NCBI GenBank assembly: GCA_012103325.1
Contig: WLWY01000018.1
Span: 1-64,000, forward strand
DNA length: 64,000 nucleotides
Reading direction: 5' to 3'
From: Alphaproteobacteria bacterium
GTDB taxonomy: Bacteria; Pseudomonadota; Alphaproteobacteria; UBA8366; GCA-2717185
The position numbers and the translations under genes were made by a program. How positions within the stretch are numbered: position 1 is the first letter of the stretch; every line of letters begins with the position of its first letter. Positions 59,428 to 64,000 of this stretch are shown here, one piece after another. The notes under the pieces are model-generated. The model was not told the origin of the DNA, did not search any database, and worked only from the letters and a program-made list of their open reading frames with translations.

Positions 59428-59910
59428 ATGAACCTGTTGAAATTCGTCGCCATAGCGGCAGCCGTCGCGACAACCTTTGCCACCACGACCTTTGCCGAGA
59501 CCTATAAGGTCGGCGACCTGATGATCGAAGGCGCTTGGGCGCGGCCGTCGATCGGCAAGACCGGCAACAGCGCCGCCTATATGACGATCACAAACACCGG
59601 CGGCACAGCAGACAAGTTGATTGCCGTTTCAACGCCGCGCGCCGGCAAGGCGCAACTGCACACGCACATCCGTGACAAGGACATCATGCGGATGCGCCAT
59701 GTCAAAGATGGGATTCCAGTTCCCGAGAAAGGCATGGCCGCGCTCAAGCCAGGTGGTTATCACGTCATGCTGATGCGCCTGCAAACGCCGATCAAGAAGG
59801 GCGAGCAAATCCCGCTCACCCTGACGTTCGAGCGTTCGGGCGACATTACGATCCAAGCGAATGTGCAAATGAAACCGGGAATGAAGGACGGTATGCATAA
59901 ACACAAATAG
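59428..59910 (+). CDS. PCu(A)C-type periplasmic copper chaperone
   Basis: 160-residue exported protein. The signal peptide covers about residues 1-23 (MNLLKFVAIAAAVATTFATT). The Cu(I)-binding His/Met pattern is visible: QLHTHIRDKDIMRMRHV, GYHVMLMRL and a Met/His-rich tail (MKPGMKDGMHKHK). PCu(A)C delivers copper to the CuA site of cytochrome oxidase. GGGAG lies 7 nt before the ATG. Confidence 0.92.
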   Translation: MNLLKFVAIAAAVATTFATTTFAETYKVGDLMIEGAWARPSIGKTGNSAAYMTITNTGGTADKLIAVSTPRAGKAQLHTHIRDKDIMRMRHVKDGIPVPEKGMAALKPGGYHVMLMRLQTPIKKGEQIPLTLTFERSGDITIQANVQMKPGMKDGMHKHK

Positions 59911-60030
59911 ACGTCATGGGTGCTTGGCCACACCGGCTCACCGCCCGCCCGGATGCGATCACCTGCTAATCCGCCGAATCTCCTCGGCAGTGACATATTC
60001 GTGTACCGAAAATCTTCCAGCCCTTGAAGC

Positions 60031-61068
60031 TCACTTCTTCAACAACCCCATCGTTTTCATGAACGCGACGTGAGAATCGTAGGCTTCCTTCGCGAGAGGA
60101 CTCTTGTTACCGATATTTTTCCATACACCTTGTGCGATCGCACGAAGCCTGTCTCGTTCCTCTTGTGACCAGCTAACAACTCTCACGCCAGGCGTGCCGG
60201 TACCGTCCCGGTCGGCCTCAACCAATTTGTGGTCCTGCAAATCGACAGCTCGGCTCATATCGGTCCATGCCGCGTAATACCAAGTCTCAAGCGCGGCTTG
60301 TCCGTTCGGACCTATTTGATCCCAGATACTTTTCTTGATGACGAACTGCTGCACGATCATTGAGTGAATGCCGGGATAGATCGGAAATTTGGCGATCCTG
60401 TTGAACCCAAGCGCGGTATTGTTGGTGTAGGAACTGGCGTCCGCTGCATCCACGACCTTGTTTTCCAACGCTGCGGACAGTTCGTGGAAAGGAATCGATT
60501 TCGGTTTGGCGCCAATACGGCGAAACACTTCTGCCGCCATGCCTGCAGGCGAACGAATTTTCACGCCTTGGAAGTCGTAGACAGACTTAATCGGCCGCCT
60601 AGAGACAAAGGCCTCCATTATAATCGGTCCGGCGCCTACGACGTGGAGCTGACCGGGATAGACCTTGTCCCATGACTTTTGCAGCAATTCGACGCCGCCT
60701 CCGAAGCGGAAAAACATCTGCTTTTGTTCCGGCGAGTCGTATCCGGCCGTCAAATCGCCGAGAACCCCAAAGACCGGATCGCGGTCGGCAAAATAGGCAA
60801 CAGCGTTGAGGTCCCCTTGAAGAACACCGGCGATAATAGCCTGTGGCGTTTCCCGATGAGGTACAACAGAACTACTTGGGCGGATATCAACCCTGAGATT
60901 GCCGTACGTCATGGCCTCAAGCTTTGAAACCCAGGTCTTGTTCAGATAGTTGAGCGCAAAACTACCCTCGGCATTTGATGCCTGTAACTTGAGTACTGTC
61001 TGGGCGCCGACTGTATTCGCCACGAAAAGAGCCGCAGCAGCGACGGCGCCAATCAGGAAGCGTTTCAT
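60031..61068 (-). CDS. TRAP transporter solute-binding subunit DctP (orphan)
   Basis: 345-residue periplasmic solute-binding protein for a TRAP importer. The signal peptide is MKRFLIGAVAAAALFVANTV then GA. DctP marks are the VLKLQASNAEGSFALNYLNK start, GVKIRSPAGMAAEVFRRIGA and the IPFHELSAALENKVVDAADA segment with the Arg/Asn carboxylate-binding region. ATG 61068 has AGGAAGGA just upstream; an earlier ATG 61086 is possible. No DctQ/DctM membrane subunits are adjacent, so it is an orphan or works with a distant pair. The ligand is probably a carboxylate. Confidence 0.88.
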   Translation of the reverse strand: MKRFLIGAVAAAALFVANTVGAQTVLKLQASNAEGSFALNYLNKTWVSKLEAMTYGNLRVDIRPSSSVVPHRETPQAIIAGVLQGDLNAVAYFADRDPVFGVLGDLTAGYDSPEQKQMFFRFGGGVELLQKSWDKVYPGQLHVVGAGPIIMEAFVSRRPIKSVYDFQGVKIRSPAGMAAEVFRRIGAKPKSIPFHELSAALENKVVDAADASSYTNNTALGFNRIAKFPIYPGIHSMIVQQFVIKKSIWDQIGPNGQAALETWYYAAWTDMSRAVDLQDHKLVEADRDGTGTPGVRVVSWSQEERDRLRAIAQGVWKNIGNKSPLAKEAYDSHVAFMKTMGLLKK

Positions 61069-61287
61069 GATGTCCTTCCTCTTCATATTCAAACAGCCAC
61101 CTCTTCTTGACCCTTTGAGTAGACCGATGAAATAGCCATAGGTCAATGTCGTCAGCCACCACATTTATAGGGCATATTGCTGTAGAGCAGCGCAGCAGCG
61201 TAGACGGTTGCTTGCCATGCCTGGCGGTTGATACTCTTGCCCGCAACATCGACACATTCGTCGCCAGCAACCGTTCGGGAGGTCTTC

Positions 61288-62115
61288 ATGGCCAAAGGAA
61301 TCACCAAGATTGAAGCCGGAACAATTACGTTCACCGTGCGCCAGGAACAATGGGACGCTAATATTCATAACCACGCCGATCAGGGCGTCATCATCGATGT
61401 CGAAGGACAGATCGACGGCACGGAAACAGCGCTGCTGCGCTTTACCTGCTTCGATATCGAGCGCAGCTACACCTATGCACCCGAAGGCAGGAACAAGATC
61501 TGCCGAATGGATCCGATCGTCGACGGCAACCCGATCGGCTGGACCGTGAAACAGCTCCGCAATCACCTACCGGAAATGCTAACCGCAGCAGGATACGAAG
61601 CGATCGCTGAGGCGGTCGATACCCAGTTGGTATCGCAAAAGCTGGACGAGGTGGACATCATCGCCCGCGAGAAGTTCATCAATGGCCGCCGGCTGGTGAA
61701 GCACAACCGGGGCACCGATATGTTCGAAGCGGGGATTATCCGATTCGGGCTCGAAATGCGGACCCTGGGCGCGGATGGCGGGCTGGCGATCCACGTACTG
61801 ACCGATCTGGCCGGCACGCCGACCGCGTCCTATGCCGAAGAAACCGAGGTGCTGGCCTTCGACTGTTTCCGCAAAGCCCCGCATTATCACTACGGCCCGC
61901 GCAACAAAAACCATCGGGTCTATTTCGACAAGACTATCGTCAAGGACCCGTTGGAATGGACCTTGGGGGTATTCAAGGCGCGCAAGCTTTCGCAAATGAT
62001 CGCCGCGGCTGGCTATCCCGGTGTTGCCGCGGACGTCGATGAAGATTTGATTGCGTCGCTCATCCCCTCCATCGAGGCGAAAGCGCGTGAAATGCAGCCG
62101 AAGACTGCCGGTTGA
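61288..62115 (+). CDS. Hypothetical protein with internal duplication
   Basis: 275-residue soluble protein made of two homologous halves. Half 1 (about 8-105) starts IEAGTITFTVRQEQW and ends IGWTVKQLRNHLPEMLTAAG. Half 2 (about 150-245) starts FEAGIIRFGLEMRTL and ends EWTLGVFKARKLSQMIAAAG. Both halves contain an aligned FTCFDIERSYTYAPEGRNK / FDCFRKAPHYHYGPRNKNHR block. Other than the duplication I recognise no family. ATG 61288 has GGGAGG 5 nt upstream. It is divergent from dctP and convergent with paiB. Confidence 0.78.
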   Translation: MAKGITKIEAGTITFTVRQEQWDANIHNHADQGVIIDVEGQIDGTETALLRFTCFDIERSYTYAPEGRNKICRMDPIVDGNPIGWTVKQLRNHLPEMLTAAGYEAIAEAVDTQLVSQKLDEVDIIAREKFINGRRLVKHNRGTDMFEAGIIRFGLEMRTLGADGGLAIHVLTDLAGTPTASYAEETEVLAFDCFRKAPHYHYGPRNKNHRVYFDKTIVKDPLEWTLGVFKARKLSQMIAAAGYPGVAADVDEDLIASLIPSIEAKAREMQPKTAG

Positions 62116-62215
62116 ACGAGACGCACACTGGAAACTAGCTTCGGCTTACCTATCTCGCGCTGCTGCTGGCATCGCCTGAAGCGTATGTGCAAAACTGCGG
62201 CGACCTCGGGGACTG

Positions 62216-62860
62216 CTAACGCGTGGACCCGTCCAAGTCATTTGCGGACACCACCAGTTCAGCCATCGTGTCGTCCCCCTGCGCCCGGAGACCATTAACG
62301 ACACCGAGCGCGTCGTTCACCGATTTGTTCTGACTCATTTTCCATTTGCCTTCGAGACGCGTGATCGGAATCTCGATACCGACAATCGCGCGGGCCATAC
62401 CATCGATGAAACCATCCGGTGCATCGTCGATCTTCCACGGCACGGCATAAGGGCTTTCGAAATGGTCCGTCATTGCCGCCAAATGCGTCTTCAGTTTTTC
62501 CGGATCCTCGTACGTCTCCGCCATGCCGTAGGCATGTATCGCCACGTAATTCCATGTCGGCACAGCCTTCCCAGTTTGGTGCTTCGACGGATACCAGTTC
62601 GGTGTGATGTAGCCTTGTTGCCCTTGAAATATCAGCAGCACCTCTTTGCCCGCCGTGATCAGGTCGGCATGCGGATTTGCTCGCGCGAAATGACATCGGA
62701 TGACGCCATACGGTCCCGCATTCGAATCCAGTTCGATCGGCACATGCGTCGCGACGATGCCGTCTGGCCCTTGTCCGACAACGGCCGCGGCGCCAATCTT
62801 CCGCATCGTCGTGTGCAGCACGCCAATGTCGTCTTCACGGTTATCTGCGGGTACGTACAT
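62216..62860 (-). CDS. FMN-binding PaiB-family protein
   Basis: 214-residue protein of the PaiB/flavin-reductase-like split-barrel family. The MYVPADNREDDIGVLHTTMR start, ATHVPIELDSNAGPYGVIRC, FQGQQGYITPNWYPSKHQTG and VPTWNYVAIHAYG blocks are characteristic. Homologues are FMN-binding and are called negative regulators of sporulation or protease genes in Bacillus; the alphaproteobacterial role is unknown. The 5' side is next to the structured element at 62932. Confidence 0.88.
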   Translation of the reverse strand: MYVPADNREDDIGVLHTTMRKIGAAAVVGQGPDGIVATHVPIELDSNAGPYGVIRCHFARANPHADLITAGKEVLLIFQGQQGYITPNWYPSKHQTGKAVPTWNYVAIHAYGMAETYEDPEKLKTHLAAMTDHFESPYAVPWKIDDAPDGFIDGMARAIVGIEIPITRLEGKWKMSQNKSVNDALGVVNGLRAQGDDTMAELVVSANDLDGSTR

Positions 62861-62931
62861 TTTCCAGGTCCCACTTCAGAGGTGCGATAATTCGATATTT
62901 ACGCGACGAAATATATTCCGAACAAGCGCTC

Positions 62932-63194
62932 ATACCAAGGAGCGCTGATAGTGACCCCTAGAAACGGGTTATCCAGGTTTTCGGCAAGGAGCGTGCGGCG
63001 CGGTGATGCGGTGCATCGGAAGCCGGGCGCGACGCTGTCCGAAAGCCTGGATAACCCGCCCTTCGGGTCGCGCATGCGGCCCGTCGGAGGGCGTCGGAAC
63101 GGCTTGACGATGCACCACATCGCCGGCGCCGCCCCTCCTACCCGACGGGCCGCATGCGCGATCTCTATGGGTCACTATCAACGCTCCTTGGTAT
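62932..63194. mobile_element. 263-bp structured MITE-like element with terminal inverted repeats
   Basis: Terminal inverted repeats at 62932-62957 and 63169-63194 match at 25 of 26 positions. Inside, two hairpins lie side by side. Hairpin 1 arms (62965-62984 and 63039-63058) are 20 bp with one mismatch. Hairpin 2 arms, TCGCGCATGCGGCCCGTCGG (63068-63087) and its exact complement (63142-63161), are a perfect 20 bp. The loops contain GGTGCATCG (63010-63018) and CGATGCACC (63108-63116), which are fully complementary. The whole is symmetric about 63063. It has no open frame. It may be a non-autonomous transposon, but no transposase or clear target duplication is seen. The rest of 62861-63328 is ordinary intergenic sequence. 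Confidence 0.8.
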
Positions 63195-63328
63195 TAGGCA
63201 AGCCAAAGCAGCCTAACGATACACAGTACCGGATCCGTTGAAGCCGGCTGGCTTCCCGCGACATGGTTTGCGCTTCAATTGTTTCGTCGTATTCTTGACA
63301 GCGTTGGTCTAATGCTTCGGAGAAGCCC

Positions 63329-64000
63329 GTGAGCGCAAATAAAGCCACACTCGAACTGAGACCGGAATGTGGGCCGATCGGTTCAGAGATTGCAGGAATC
63401 GATCTCTCGGCACCCTTAGACGGCGATACCTTCAACGAGATCGAAGTCGCTCTTTGGCGCTACGCGGTCGTCGTCATCCGCGACAGCAATCTGATGCCGG
63501 CGCAACTCGCGGCATTTTCGCGCCGGTTCGGACGCCCGCAGGTCAACGTCCGTGCCGAAGCCACCAATGCCGAGACGCCGGAAGTATTCTGGATTTCGAA
63601 CATCACCGAAGACGGCAAACCGGTTGGATCGCATGACGCAGGACGTTATTGGCATTCGGATCTTTGCTATCTGGAAACGCCGAGCAAGATGACTTTGCTG
63701 AATGCGATCGAAGTACCGGAACGGGACGGTGAAACCTTCGGCGATACGCAATTCGCATCCGCAACCGCCGCCTATGATGCGCTTCCCGATGATATGAAGG
63801 CGCGGCTCGACGGGCTAACAGCGGCGAACGGTTATCGCTATATGTGGAACAAGAAAGCCCGAGAATTTGGGTTGCGCCCCGTACTCACCGAGGAGGAATT
63901 ACAGAAATATCCACCCGACGCAGTGCATCCCATCGTCCGGAAACACCCGGTCACAGACCGAAAGTGCCTATTCGTTTGCGAGGGGTATACGCATCGCATC
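63329..64000 (+). CDS. TauD/TfdA-family dioxygenase (partial, 3' end off window)
   Basis: 224 codons from GTG 63329 to the window edge, in frame. GGAG lies 6 nt before the GTG. The N-terminal PIGSEIAGIDLSAPLDGDTF and the iron site WHSDLCYLETPSKMTLLNAI (His-x-Asp) identify the TauD family. The distal His and 2-oxoglutarate Arg lie beyond the edge. It is not close in sequence to the TauD at 56728, so the two are separate acquisitions or old paralogues. The substrate is unknown. Confidence 0.88.
   Translation, partial: MSANKATLELRPECGPIGSEIAGIDLSAPLDGDTFNEIEVALWRYAVVVIRDSNLMPAQLAAFSRRFGRPQVNVRAEATNAETPEVFWISNITEDGKPVGSHDAGRYWHSDLCYLETPSKMTLLNAIEVPERDGETFGDTQFASATAAYDALPDDMKARLDGLTAANGYRYMWNKKAREFGLRPVLTEEELQKYPPDAVHPIVRKHPVTDRKCLFVCEGYTHRI

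Noticed and set aside
1..64000. CRISPR array, prophage, insertion sequence with transposase, or plasmid origin
   Set aside because: No regularly spaced direct repeats, phage structural genes, DDE/tyrosine recombinase motifs or iterons were seen on either strand.

Overview
The window looks like the chromosome of a free-living, aerobic, GC-rich alphaproteobacterium. Rhodospirillales-type is my inference, because there is no rRNA or marker gene to confirm it. The reasons are a short diiron COQ7 ubiquinone hydroxylase, an OxyR/KatA pair, an otsB-otsA trehalose operon, hut and kynurenine catabolism, hydantoinase genes, TauD-type oxygenases, and tight operons whose genes overlap as ATGA, GTGA or TTGA. 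One tRNA gene (Leu-CAA) is present. I saw no rRNA, CRISPR array, prophage or transposase.

Layout. 1-7541 (minus): a run of envelope genes (17 kDa-antigen-like protein, two secreted proteins, a lytic transglycosylase, a degenerate copy of it, and several unknowns), most of them translationally coupled and running off the left edge. 7799-12961: aspartate aminotransferase, hutU-hutH, and a LysE exporter. 13043-13915: a GrdB/PrdB-family gene with an in-frame TGA followed by a SECIS-like hairpin, most simply a selenoprotein. 14271-18183: an RTX/beta-helix protein, an unknown protein, a thioesterase and a frameshifted cupin. 18195-22155 (minus): otsB, GH15, otsA. 22479-24743: orphan CHASE-PAS histidine kinase. 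24882-32997: tRNA-Leu, TPR-glycosyltransferase, DedA, DsbB, COQ7, HNH nuclease, esterase, AlkA-type glycosylase, GluQ and an alpha/beta hydrolase. 33105-35822: ALDH, VOC protein and enoyl-CoA hydratase. 35971-41250 (minus): a complete tryptophan to 3-hydroxyanthranilate ring-opening operon. 41336-45749: two GNATs, nitrilase, oxyR and katA. 45831-52165: DUF454, Bcr/CflA exporter, a VWA protein and hyuB-hyuA. 52246-53253: an AT-rich single gene with an Apea-like HEPN domain, which looks acquired. 53339-58725 (minus): a catabolic operon (NIPSNAP, HpcH aldolase, TauD oxygenase, amidohydrolase, ADP-forming acyl-CoA synthetase). 58893-64000: copper proteins, an orphan DctP, an internally duplicated unknown protein, PaiB, a structured MITE-like element and a partial TauD.

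The strongest unusual items are the selenoprotein with its hairpin, the 263-bp element with terminal inverted repeats and two 20-bp-stem hairpins whose loops are complementary (62932-63194), the paired two-stem palindromes placed between convergent genes (28470-28607 and 35841-35970), the foreign-looking HEPN gene, and the transglycosylase/pseudo-transglycosylase envelope operon.
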